From positions 1-14,157 of the forward strand of contig JAUXLW010000014.1 of the NCBI GenBank assembly GCA_030623545.1: a stretch of 14,157 bases of DNA. The letters run 5' to 3'. The notes under the pieces are model-generated. The model was not told the DNA's origin. It saw only the letters and a program-made list of their open reading frames with translations, and made no database searches. How positions within the stretch are numbered: the stretch's first letter is position 1; the number at the start of each line of letters is the position of its first letter. The position numbers and the translations under genes were made by a program. Source of the stretch: Acidimicrobiia bacterium. GTDB lineage: Bacteria; Actinomycetota; Acidimicrobiia; Spongiisociales; SHLN01. This document shows, piece after piece, positions 1-6,319 of the stretch.

Positions 1-806
1 ACATTGAAGGACTGTTGCTGGAATCGGTCGGCACAAACCTGAGACGACCGTGCTAGTCGGTCCTTGGAGCCTGCGATGATGAACGTTGGCGGCAGCGAAT
101 CAAACGTCAGGTCCATCGGCGTCACGGATAGATGCGGCGCGACTTCTGCTGCCAGCGCTTCCTCACCGGCGTAACTCCGAAGCATGAGAGACGCGGAGCC
201 AAACCCGTCTTCGATCCAGGTGAGACGATCCAGCACCCCCTGAATCGACACGACACTCTTGATCGCCGGCACGTCGCCCGCTATCCCAATCCCGAGGGGC
301 GGTGCCAGGCTGGGGTTGGAGATGATGATGCCCGCCATCATTGCCAGGTTGGCACCAGCCGAATCACCCATGAGATGAACCGACTCGTACTCAGGATGGT
401 GGCGACGTATCCACACCAACGCGGCAAGGGTCGAGTTCAGGATCTGTGGATGCGGATACTCTGGAGCCACCGGATACTCGACGTTGAAGGCGGGATGTCC
501 TACCGCGGCAAAATCGAGCAGGCGGTAGGTGGAGATGTCAGAGGTGCCACTGATCCAACCGCCGCCGTGGAAGTAGACGATTGGGGTCTTTGACGGCGAT
601 TTTGGCGCCGCGGGTATCAACTCGAGATACTCGACTGGATTAGGCCCATACTGGTGCCGACTGATCGCTTCTGGCGGCTTGCCTTTCCGAACACGAAATG
701 CCAGTGCCACGGCTCGAGTCATGAACCTCGACACCCCTACGCCGAGCCGGTCGCGATATGGAGGCTTTGTTACCGGGACCCCGCCGGTCGGCCCATTTGG
801 CTCCAT
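1..806 (-). CDS. Alpha/beta hydrolase (HSL/acetylesterase type), C-terminus beyond left edge
   Basis: The minus strand is open from an ATG at 806 to the left edge, giving 268 visible residues. The protein is a serine hydrolase of the hormone-sensitive-lipase family, probably acting on small esters in the cytoplasm. Seen: the oxyanion-hole motif HGGGW at residues 80-84, the nucleophile elbow GDSAGAN with Ser149, and a segment GSKDRL with the likely catalytic Asp249. The catalytic His and the last few dozen residues lie outside the window. The start at 806 is preferred because a TAnnnT box lies 7 bases upstream and homology-like sequence begins soon after; an internal ATG at 722 is a possible shorter start, and there is no in-frame stop for some distance upstream. 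It is divergent from deoD across a 127-base gap. Substrate unknown. Family assignment is strong, exact start less so. Confidence 0.85.
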   Translation of the reverse strand, partial: MEPNGPTGGVPVTKPPYRDRLGVGVSRFMTRAVALAFRVRKGKPPEAISRHQYGPNPVEYLELIPAAPKSPSKTPIVYFHGGGWISGTSDISTYRLLDFAAVGHPAFNVEYPVAPEYPHPQILNSTLAALVWIRRHHPEYESVHLMGDSAGANLAMMAGIIISNPSLAPPLGIGIAGDVPAIKSVVSIQGVLDRLTWIEDGFGSASLMLRSYAGEEALAAEVAPHLSVTPMDLTFDSLPPTFIIAGSKDRLARSSQVCADRFQQQSFN

Positions 807-813
807 CCTGGGC

Positions 814-819
814 ACACTA
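814..819 (-). promoter_or_regulatory. Putative leaderless -10 box (TAGTGT) for the alpha/beta hydrolase
   Basis: On the minus strand TAGTGT lies 7 bases before the ATG at 806. It fits the actinobacterial TAnnnT -10 pattern, and no Shine-Dalgarno is present, so transcription would begin at or next to the start codon. No convincing -35 is visible. Confidence 0.4.
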
Positions 820-890
820 ACTACTTGCCCAGCCTGCCGACTCGCCACACCTAACGGCACGCGACATATGCGAGTGGGTCGGCTCGCTGT

Positions 891-910
891 TGGCGACCGG
901 GAGTTCGCCA
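891..910. promoter_or_regulatory. Inverted repeat in deoD promoter region (possible operator)
   Basis: TGGCGA (891-896) and TCGCCA (905-910) form a perfect 6-bp dyad around an 8-base spacer. It sits just upstream of the deoD -10 box at 922-927 and covers where a -35 element would lie, which is a common place for a repressor to bind. Binding is inferred only from position and symmetry. Confidence 0.3.
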
Positions 911-921
911 CCGGGTGGGCC

Positions 922-927
922 TAGGCT
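922..927 (+). promoter_or_regulatory. Putative leaderless -10 box (TAGGCT) for deoD
   Basis: TAGGCT ends 6 bases before the GTG start at 934. It matches TAnnnT, and there is no good Shine-Dalgarno between it and the start, so a leaderless transcript is likely. Confidence 0.45.
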
Positions 928-933
928 TCCGGT

Positions 934-1643
934 GTGCCCACACCTCACATCTCCGCCGAATCGGGTGACTTCGCCGATATCTGCCTGCTCCCTGGCGACC
1001 CGCTCCGTGCTCGCTACGTCGCCGAGCAGTACCTGGATGACGGCAGGTTGATCACGTCGGTGCGCAACATGGAGGGGTACACCGGGACCTACCATGATCG
1101 ACGGATCTCTGTCATGGGTACCGGCATGGGGATCCCTTCGATCTTGATTTATGCACGGAGCTGATTAGAGAATACGGGGTCACGACCCTGATCCGCATTG
1201 GCAGCTGTGGTGGAATCCAGCCCGATCTATCGATGCTCGACTTAGTGATCGCCGCCGGTGCGAGCACCGACTCCAACGTCAACCGGCTGCGCTTCGGCGG
1301 GTTCGACTTCGCAGCCATCGCCGATTTCGGCCTCGTGCGGACTTTGGTCGAGGTGGCGGAGGAGCGGGAGACGCCGGTCCGCGTCGGCAACATCATCAGC
1401 TCAGATCAGTTCTATCACCCCCAACCGGAGATCTTTGATGTCGCTCGACGCCTGGGTGTGCTCGCCGCTGAGATGGAGGCAGCCGGCCTATATGCCGTGG
1501 CCGCCGAACATGGAGCGAGAGCAGCCGCCATTCTGACCGTCGTCGATATGTTGGGGGGCGAGGAAGGTGTGGCGGCCGAGGATCGGCAGACCTCTCTCGA
1601 CGAGATGATCATTATTGCGCTCGAGGCGACACTCCGGGTCTAG
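934..1643 (+). pseudogene. deoD: Purine nucleoside phosphorylase, DeoD type, broken by a one-base deletion
   Basis: This is the hexameric, E. coli-type purine nucleoside phosphorylase, which cleaves purine (deoxy)ribonucleosides with phosphate in nucleoside salvage. The first frame (GTG 934 to TGA 1164, 76 residues) carries the N-terminal signature TPHI...GDFAD...LPGDPLRA with the substrate-site His, and TGTY...GTGMGIPS. The sequence continues in the next frame from about 1154 (TELIREYGV, IRIGSCGG) through EMEAAGLYAVAAE and EDRQT to TAG 1641-1643. One base is missing near 1153-1155: where relatives read I-Y-(A/T)-T/K-E-L, the frame jumps inside GCACGG. With that base restored the protein would be 236 residues, close to the usual 239. 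The catalytic Asp (in TVVDM) and Arg (in EDRQT) remain, and there are no other breaks, so this is either a very recent pseudogene or an assembly error. Identification is very firm; the cause of the break is open. Confidence 0.9.
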
Positions 1644-1703
1644 GCGCGCCGCCACCATCCACGGGCTGCCCGGGCTACAAGCCCATGGTGCTCGTCGAGC
1701 CGG

Positions 1704-1933
1704 GTGAGGGCATCAGTTCCGGGTTCGGCGGCGAGCCTCCCGCGAATACGGTTCCACGATTTGAGGCGTACGCATGCCACGCTGGCTCTCCGGGCTGGGG
1801 TGCATCCCAATGTTGTATCGGAGAGGCTGAGGATTAGTCGATTGGGATCACTCTCGACACGTATTCGCACGCCATACCGGTCATGCAGGAAGAGGCGGCC
1901 GACCGGATCGCTGCCCTCATCTTCGAGAGCTAA
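1704..1933 (+). pseudogene. Tyrosine recombinase (phage integrase) C-terminal remnant
   Basis: Only the C-terminal catalytic end survives. From about 1734 one frame reads RIRFHDLRRTHATLALRAG followed by VHPNVVSERL, the box containing the H-x-L-R catalytic residues. The next box should read GH after SERL but here reads RI, so that catalytic His is lost. At about 1848-1850, inside a GGG run, a base is missing; the following frame gives ITLDTYSHAIP with the nucleophile Tyr, then a helical tail ending in TAA at 1931-1933. The N-terminal core-binding domain and the first catalytic Arg are absent. The gene is therefore dead by truncation, frameshift and substitution. It probably marks an old integrated element; the tRNA-Leu gene lies about 0.9 kb away. 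The other bases of 1644-2101 show nothing I can recognise. Confidence 0.8.
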
Positions 1934-2101
1934 GCGCCCTCGCGCAGCGGAATCCCGAGCCAAAACGCGAAATTCGAGCCGCACCTCATCATCCCTCCCA
2001 GCCAATTATGTGTGGGGTGCAGCGCCCTGTTCTTGAAGAAATCGAAGTTGAGTATGATCCGAACCTGTCGGTTCTGCTTTGATTGGCAAAGGCAGCGGAG
2101 G

Positions 2102-2647
2102 TCATACACTCCCCGGGATGATTCCCCAGCGGATTTTGGCCCAGGCGCGCTCGTGGAAGAAATAGAACACCAGCTTGGTGATGATCTCGAAACCGCCGAT
2201 CGAGATCGCGGTCGCCAGATTGCCAGTGAACACCAACCCGAGCACCATGGTGTCCAGACTCGCCATCACCCGCCAGGTCGCCGTCTTGGTTGCCGAGCGC
2301 CGCCGGCTCGCGCGGTGGTGGCCTTCCTCGTCCACCGTGCGGTCCCAGTGCAGCCGCGACCAGAAACGCTCGTGGAGATAATAGAGCGTCAACTTGGTCG
2401 CCACCTCGGTCATGGCGATAAGCGTGGCGGTTTTCGCATTGTCTGCGGCGCTCGCCTCTTCGAGGCCGAAGAACGGGCCGAGAGAGGTCAGGATCACGAA
2501 GGACAGTACCAGCGTGTCTATCGTCCCAACCACCCGCCAAGAGATTGCCTTGGCGATCGAGCGCGCAGGGCGGATCTCCGGCGGGTTCGGGGGATCTAGG
2601 CGCGGGCTTTCGGGGCCGAAGATCGGGCGTTCGGGCTGCTCTTTCAT
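2102..2647 (-). CDS. Membrane protein with two tandem DUF2061 units
   Basis: A protein of 181 residues of unknown function, predicted to be in the cytoplasmic membrane. It contains two copies of the DUF2061 pattern: residues about 30-101 (SIAKAISWRVVGTIDT ... EVATKLTLYYLHERFW) and about 118-174 (SATKTATWRVMASLDT ... EIITKLVFYFFHERAW). Each copy has a Ser/Lys-Trp-Arg-Asp-Thr head, a hydrophobic hairpin and a Lys...Tyr...His-Glu-Arg-x-Trp tail. The N-terminal 29 residues are Pro/Glu-rich and polar. ATG 2647 is chosen because a likely promoter (-10 at 2677-2682, -35 at 2701-2706) would start transcription at about 2670, too late for the in-frame TTG at 2716. A GAAAGG lies 15 bases upstream of the ATG, rather far for a ribosome site. 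It stands alone between the integrase remnant and the tRNA. Family assignment is firm; the role is unknown. Confidence 0.85.
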   Translation of the reverse strand: MKEQPERPIFGPESPRLDPPNPPEIRPARSIAKAISWRVVGTIDTLVLSFVILTSLGPFFGLEEASAADNAKTATLIAMTEVATKLTLYYLHERFWSRLHWDRTVDEEGHHRASRRRSATKTATWRVMASLDTMVLGLVFTGNLATAISIGGFEIITKLVFYFFHERAWAKIRWGIIPGSV

Positions 2648-2676
2648 CGGGTGCGACGGCTGCCTTTCCGGGTCCC

Positions 2677-2706
2677 AGAGTATGGTTGATACCCCATCAG
2701 CCGCAA
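2677..2706 (-). promoter_or_regulatory. Putative sigma70-type promoter of the DUF2061 gene
   Basis: On the minus strand TTGCGG (2701-2706) and TACTCT (2677-2682) are separated by 18 bases. The -35 lies within a 12-bp dyad, GCCGC-AA-GCGGC at 2700-2711, which may be a regulator site. It supports translation from ATG 2647 instead of TTG 2716. Confidence 0.35.
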
Positions 2707-2860
2707 GCGGCAACAAGCGCCCAGATCACCCAATCTGAGCGATAACGCCCACATCGCCGGAGAGCACAGCACTTATAGAGCGGATTATCAGATTGTTGTA
2801 GGTGGCCGACTTGTCACGTCCCTGCTGCTTGCCGCTACGCCGGGGACGCCGTTACCCATG

Positions 2861-2944
2861 TGCCCGGGGCAGGACTCGAACCTGCACGCCCCGAAGGGCA
2901 GCGGATTTTAAGTCCGCCACGTCTGCCAGTTCCGTCACCCGGGC
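2861..2944 (-). tRNA. trnL: tRNA-Leu (anticodon UAA)
   Basis: The minus strand folds as an 84-base class II tRNA. The acceptor arms GCCCGGG and CCCGGGC pair fully and are followed by an A discriminator. The anticodon stem GCGGA/TCCGC holds loop CTTAAAA, giving anticodon TAA at 2910-2908. The T arm contains GGTTCGAGTCC, and the long variable arm (GCCCTTCGGGGC-type hairpin) is typical of leucine tRNA. CCA is not encoded: the bases after the discriminator are CAT. It would read UUA (and by wobble UUG) codons, which are rare at this base composition. A possible -10, TAACTT, lies 10 bases upstream on the same strand (2955-2960), back to back with the promoter of the deaminase gene. Confidence 0.96.
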
Positions 2945-2962
2945 AGTCGGTTACAAGTTAAC

Positions 2963-2968
2963 TACGCT
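2963..2968 (+). promoter_or_regulatory. Putative leaderless -10 box (TACGCT) for the cytosine deaminase
   Basis: TACGCT ends 8 bases before the ATG at 2977, with no Shine-Dalgarno between. Any -35 would fall on the 5' end of the tRNA-Leu gene, so the two divergent promoters share about 30 bp. Confidence 0.4.
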
Positions 2969-2976
2969 CCTCGTTG

Positions 2977-3432
2977 ATGAGCACGACCGACTCCCCAGAT
3001 CCGTTTCTAGCAGCCGCAATTGAAGAAGCCCGGGCCGGCTTGGCCGAGGGTGGCATTCCCATCGGCTCCGTGCTCGTCATTGACGGGGAGATCGTAGGGC
3101 GAGGCCACAACCGCCGGGTACAGCAAGGCAGCGCTGTGCTCCATGCCGAGATGGACTGCCTGGAGCAGGCGGGGCGCCTGAGTGCAGCCGAATACCAGAG
3201 GGCGGTCCTGTACTCGACGCTTTCTCCATGCGACATGTGCAGCGGCGCCGCGCTGCTTTACGGGATTCCCCACATCGTGGTGGGAGAGAACCGGACCTTT
3301 CAGGGACCGGAGGATTATGTCCGAGGCCGTGGTGTGGACCTCGAAATCCTCGACGACCCAACCTGCATTGAGCTGATGACCGAGTTCATTGAAGCCAAAC
3401 CGGAATTGTGGAACGAGGACATTGGGGTCTAA
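2977..3432 (+). CDS. Cytosine deaminase of the yeast Fcy1 type (nucleoside deaminase family)
   Basis: The 151-residue protein is a zinc deaminase that most likely converts cytosine to uracil in pyrimidine salvage in the cytoplasm. Seen: the zinc motif HAEMD with His56 and the proton-shuttling Glu58, then SPCDMC with Cys85 and Cys88. The surroundings follow yeast cytosine deaminase closely: EGGIPIG, GRGHN (Asn45), GSAVLHAE, LYSTLSPCDMCSGA, YGIP, VVGEN, and the C-terminal W-x-EDIG that closes the yeast active site. The length matches the yeast enzyme (158). These features separate it from the tRNA adenosine deaminase TadA and from CodA, an unrelated amidohydrolase. ATG 2977 is preferred over TTG 2974. 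The gene is divergent from tRNA-Leu and about 60 bases ahead of the acyltransferase fusion, with a dyad in between. The substrate is inferred from family resemblance; a related base is possible. Confidence 0.85.
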   Translation: MSTTDSPDPFLAAAIEEARAGLAEGGIPIGSVLVIDGEIVGRGHNRRVQQGSAVLHAEMDCLEQAGRLSAAEYQRAVLYSTLSPCDMCSGAALLYGIPHIVVGENRTFQGPEDYVRGRGVDLEILDDPTCIELMTEFIEAKPELWNEDIGV

Positions 3433-3441
3433 AGGCGATTG

Positions 3442-3465
3442 CTGACAGTGCAGGCCTGGTGTCAG
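3442..3465. promoter_or_regulatory. Inverted repeat between deaminase and Pat-like gene (operator or terminator)
   Basis: CTGACA (3442-3447) and TGTCAG (3460-3465) are perfect inverted arms, and the centre CAGGCCTG (3451-3458) is itself a perfect palindrome. The arms are offset by two bases. It starts 9 bases after the deaminase stop and ends 27 bases before the next start codon. No T-run follows. It could stop deaminase transcripts or bind a regulator of the downstream gene. Confidence 0.4.
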
Positions 3466-3492
3466 AATTGGTATGACGACTGAAAGGGCGCG

Positions 3493-6222
3493 GTGGCCGA
3501 GTATCCGGCGGACCTCGAATTTGATGTAGTTCTCAAGGATGGGGCAACTGCCAGGCTGCGGCCGGTCCGCCCCACCGACGCCGATGCTCTTGACCGGCTC
3601 TTTCACCGGCTCAGCGCCAAAGCCGTCTATCAGCGTTTCTTCCGAGCGAAGACCCGGCTTTCACCTGAGGAGCTCGAGTACTTCACCAACGTCGACTACG
3701 CCGAACGGATGGCATTCGTCGTGACGCATGAAGAGGACATCATCGGTATCGGCCGCTACGACCGCACCGGCCCCGATTCGCAAGTTGCCGAAGTGGCCTT
3801 CGCGGTTGACGATGAGCATCAGGGGCGGGGCATCGGCACTCAGCTGCTGCAGCACCTCACGTTCTATGCCCGCAGCCAGGGCATCACCGGTTTCAACGCC
3901 TTCGTCCTTCCCGATAACTACCCGATGATGCGGGTCTTTCGCAACTCCGGCTTCAAGCTCGAACGTCAGATTGAGGACGGTGTCTATCTGGTCGAGTTCC
4001 CGACCGAAGAGACGACGGAATCCTTCGAGGCGGAGGAGGCCCGGGAGCAGATGGCGGTGGCAGCGTCGTTGTTGCCGATCTTCTATCCGCGGTCCATCGC
4101 CGTTATCGGGGCTAGTCGCGACGGGGCTTCGATACCGGGTCGACTTTTTCACAACCTGCTGAAAGAGAACTTTGCCGGCGCCCTGTTTCCCGTCAACCCG
4201 TCTGCTCCTGTGGTCAACGCCGTGCGGGCTTACCCTTCGGTGCTCGACATCCCGGATCCGGTGGACCTGGCATTCATAGTCGTTCCCAAGCAGCACGTCC
4301 TCGCCACCGTCGCCGAGTGCGCCGAGAAGGGCGTACGAGCGGTAATCGTGATATCGGCCGGCTTCTCAGAAATCGGCGGCGAAGGCGAAGAGCTCGAAGC
4401 TGAACTGTTGCAATTGGTTCGGACGACGGGGATGCGGATGGTGGGGCCCAACTGCATGGGGATACTCAACACGGATCTGGCAGTTCGACTCAACGGCACG
4501 TTCGCACCCGTCTATCCGCCGGCAGGCAATGTCGCCATGTCGAGTCAAAGCGGTGCTCTCGGGATAGCCATCCTCGACTATGCCCACGACCTCAACATCG
4601 GCATTTCTACGTTCGTGTCGGTGGGCAACAAAGCGGATATCAGCGGTAACGACTTGTTGCTCTATTGGGAGAACGATCCGGCCACCGACGTCATACTTCT
4701 GTATCTGGAGTCTTTCGGAAACCCGAGGCGTTTCGCCCGGATAGCCAGAAGGATCGCTCGCAAGAAGCCGATTGTGGCGGTCAAGTCGGGCCGGACTGCT
4801 GCCGGGACCCGGGCAGCCAGCAGCCACACCGGAGCCCTGGCCAGCCTCGACATCGCCGTGGACGCCCTGTTCCATCAAGCTGGCGTCATCCGCACCGACG
4901 ACCTCGACGAGCTGTTCGACGTCACCGCACTCCTCGCCGACCAGCCGGTCCCCGAAGGGCGACGGGTTGCCGTGCTGACCAATGCCGGCGGTCCCGGCAT
5001 CCTCCTGGCCGATGCCCTCGAGTCCGCCGGGCTCACTCTCCCTGAGTTCTCTCCGACTCTGCAGGGCAAGCTCCAGGGTCATCTCAATGCGGAGGCATCG
5101 GTTCGCAACCCGGTCGATATGGTGGCGTCGGCAAGTGCTGCCGAGTACACGGCCTCCCTTGCGGAGTTGATGACGTCAGACGAGGTTGATGCGGTGGTGG
5201 TCGTTCATATTCCGGCGGCTCCGACCGGCACTGCCGAGATTGCAGGAGCAATAAGGGCGGCCTCCATCGTCGACGCCGGGCGCAAGACGCTGCTGTCAGT
5301 TTTCATGCGCTCGCAGGGACCTCCGCCCGAGCTTCACTCTGATCAACATCGGGTTCCGTCCTATCGGTTTCCCGAGGCTGCCGCCCGGGCTCTCGCCAGG
5401 GCCGCCACCTACGGCGAATGGCTGAAGATGCCTGTGGGGAGCATCCCTGAGCTCGAGGGGGTCGACGCCGACGCAGCCCGCCGCATAGTTGACGAGTTCC
5501 TGGCGGGGGCCGGGCCCGAAGGGGGCTGGCTTCCGCCCGACGCAGTCGAGGCGGTGCTCCGTTCTCATGGGCTCAGCCTGCCTCGCTCCCGGGTGGCGTC
5601 CACCTCTGATGAGGCGGTAGCGATGGCTGCGGAGCTGGGAGGGCCGGTGGTGCTCAAGGTCATATCGGATTCGGCTCTCCACAAATCCGACGTAGGCGGC
5701 GTGGCACTCGATTTACAGGGCGAAGCCGAGGTCCGCCGGGCCTATGAGGCCGTGACCTCCGCTGTAGGCGACGCCGGGGGAGCTCTGGTCCAGGAATTCA
5801 TCGGGGGTGGACATGAAGTGATCATCGGAATGACCGAAGATCCATCTTTCGGGCCGCTGATTCTGTTTGGCCTGGGAGGCGTCTTCGTCGAATTGATAGG
5901 CGACGTCAGCTTCCGGATCCATCCTCTAACCGATGTCGACGCCGCGGAAATGGTGGGGGAGGTCAAGGCATCCAAGTTGCTTGACGGGTACCGGGGCGAG
6001 CCTCCCGGTGATGTCCCGGCCCTCGAACAGGCGATTCTCAGAGTGTCGGCACTCGTCGAGGCGATGCCGGAGATGGTCGAGATGGATCTCAACCCGGTCA
6101 AGGTGATGCTGCCCGGGGATGGGGTCCGGGCGGTGGACGCCCGCATCAGGGTGCGGCCCGTTTCGGCATCCTTCATTCCCAGCAGGGACGACATTCCAGC
6201 TGCTGAACACTTGCGGTCCTAG
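3493..6222 (+). CDS. GNAT acyltransferase fused to ADP-forming acyl-CoA synthetase (Pat-like protein lysine acyltransferase)
   Basis: A 909-residue fusion. Residues about 10-170 are a GNAT acetyltransferase with acetyl-CoA loop HQGRGIG (109-115). Residues about 190-680 resemble the alpha side of ADP-forming acyl-CoA synthetase: a CoA-binding fold beginning IAVIGASRDG (Gly206), VGPNCMG, SSQSGALG, and SSHTGAL with His445, the residue phosphorylated in active enzymes. Residues about 690-905 are an ATP-grasp beta-type domain with LKVISDSALHKSDVGG (Lys722) and MDLNPV (Asp865, Asn867). Proteins of this build acetylate lysines of AMP-forming acyl-CoA synthetases and other enzymes, as shown for Salmonella Pat and, with GNAT first as here, Streptomyces lividans PatA. 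The GTG start follows an in-frame TGA at 3481 and an AAAGGG at 3483-3488, so it is well fixed. The intact His445 hints that the synthetase half may still make acyl-CoA. The architecture is certain; the protein targets are inferred. Confidence 0.92.
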   Translation: MAEYPADLEFDVVLKDGATARLRPVRPTDADALDRLFHRLSAKAVYQRFFRAKTRLSPEELEYFTNVDYAERMAFVVTHEEDIIGIGRYDRTGPDSQVAEVAFAVDDEHQGRGIGTQLLQHLTFYARSQGITGFNAFVLPDNYPMMRVFRNSGFKLERQIEDGVYLVEFPTEETTESFEAEEAREQMAVAASLLPIFYPRSIAVIGASRDGASIPGRLFHNLLKENFAGALFPVNPSAPVVNAVRAYPSVLDIPDPVDLAFIVVPKQHVLATVAECAEKGVRAVIVISAGFSEIGGEGEELEAELLQLVRTTGMRMVGPNCMGILNTDLAVRLNGTFAPVYPPAGNVAMSSQSGALGIAILDYAHDLNIGISTFVSVGNKADISGNDLLLYWENDPATDVILLYLESFGNPRRFARIARRIARKKPIVAVKSGRTAAGTRAASSHTGALASLDIAVDALFHQAGVIRTDDLDELFDVTALLADQPVPEGRRVAVLTNAGGPGILLADALESAGLTLPEFSPTLQGKLQGHLNAEASVRNPVDMVASASAAEYTASLAELMTSDEVDAVVVVHIPAAPTGTAEIAGAIRAASIVDAGRKTLLSVFMRSQGPPPELHSDQHRVPSYRFPEAAARALARAATYGEWLKMPVGSIPELEGVDADAARRIVDEFLAGAGPEGGWLPPDAVEAVLRSHGLSLPRSRVASTSDEAVAMAAELGGPVVLKVISDSALHKSDVGGVALDLQGEAEVRRAYEAVTSAVGDAGGALVQEFIGGGHEVIIGMTEDPSFGPLILFGLGGVFVELIGDVSFRIHPLTDVDAAEMVGEVKASKLLDGYRGEPPGDVPALEQAILRVSALVEAMPEMVEMDLNPVKVMLPGDGVRAVDARIRVRPVSASFIPSRDDIPAAEHLRS

Positions 6223-6244
6223 TGCTGTGTCGTAAGTCGGTACT

Positions 6245-6263
6245 GATCTCGCCCGGCGAGATT
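6245..6263. promoter_or_regulatory. Perfect 17-bp dyad between Pat-like and CBS-BON genes
   Basis: ATCTCGC, a three-base centre CCG, and GCGAGAT form a perfect dyad at 6246-6262, extended by a G/T wobble at the ends. It begins 22 bases after the Pat-like stop and lies about 30 bases before the -10 of the next gene. It can be read as a GC-rich terminator hairpin without a T-run or as an operator of the CBS-BON gene. Confidence 0.4.
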
Positions 6264-6293
6264 CTGAGCATGATTGCGACTCGGGACACCAGG

Positions 6294-6299
6294 TAGGCT
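6294..6299 (+). promoter_or_regulatory. Putative -10 box (TAGGCT) of the CBS-BON gene
   Basis: TAGGCT lies 20 bases before ATG 6320, so a short leader containing the strong ribosome site AAAGGAG (6308-6314) would be made. No good -35 at 17 bases is visible; TTGCGA at 6274-6279 is 14 bases away. Confidence 0.35.
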
Positions 6300-6319
6300 G
6301 GGGTCGGAAAGGAGTTCTC

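Noticed and set aside
132..593. Plus-strand ORF of 153 codons at the left end
   Set aside because: It is antisense to the HSL-type hydrolase, whose minus frame carries HGGGW and GDSAGAN; the plus translation has no recognisable motif.
1668..1675. TGCCCGGG matching the tRNA-Leu 3' end, as a possible att copy
   Set aside because: The identity is only 8 GC-rich bases and the flanking bases differ, so it is expected by chance; no real tRNA-end duplication is seen in the window.
2061..2074. GAACC-TGTC-GGTTC hairpin after the DUF2061 stop
   Set aside because: Only a 5-bp stem with no T-run on either strand; too weak to call a terminator.
1989..2540. Minus-strand ORF of 183 codons and overlapping plus-strand ORF at 2012-2599
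   Set aside because: Both are shadows of the DUF2061 gene, whose own frame contains the duplicated family motifs.
2831..2856. GC-rich repeats just downstream of tRNA-Leu considered as a terminator
   Set aside because: The similar segments (ACGCCGGGG / GACGCCG) are direct, not inverted, so they do not form a stable hairpin.
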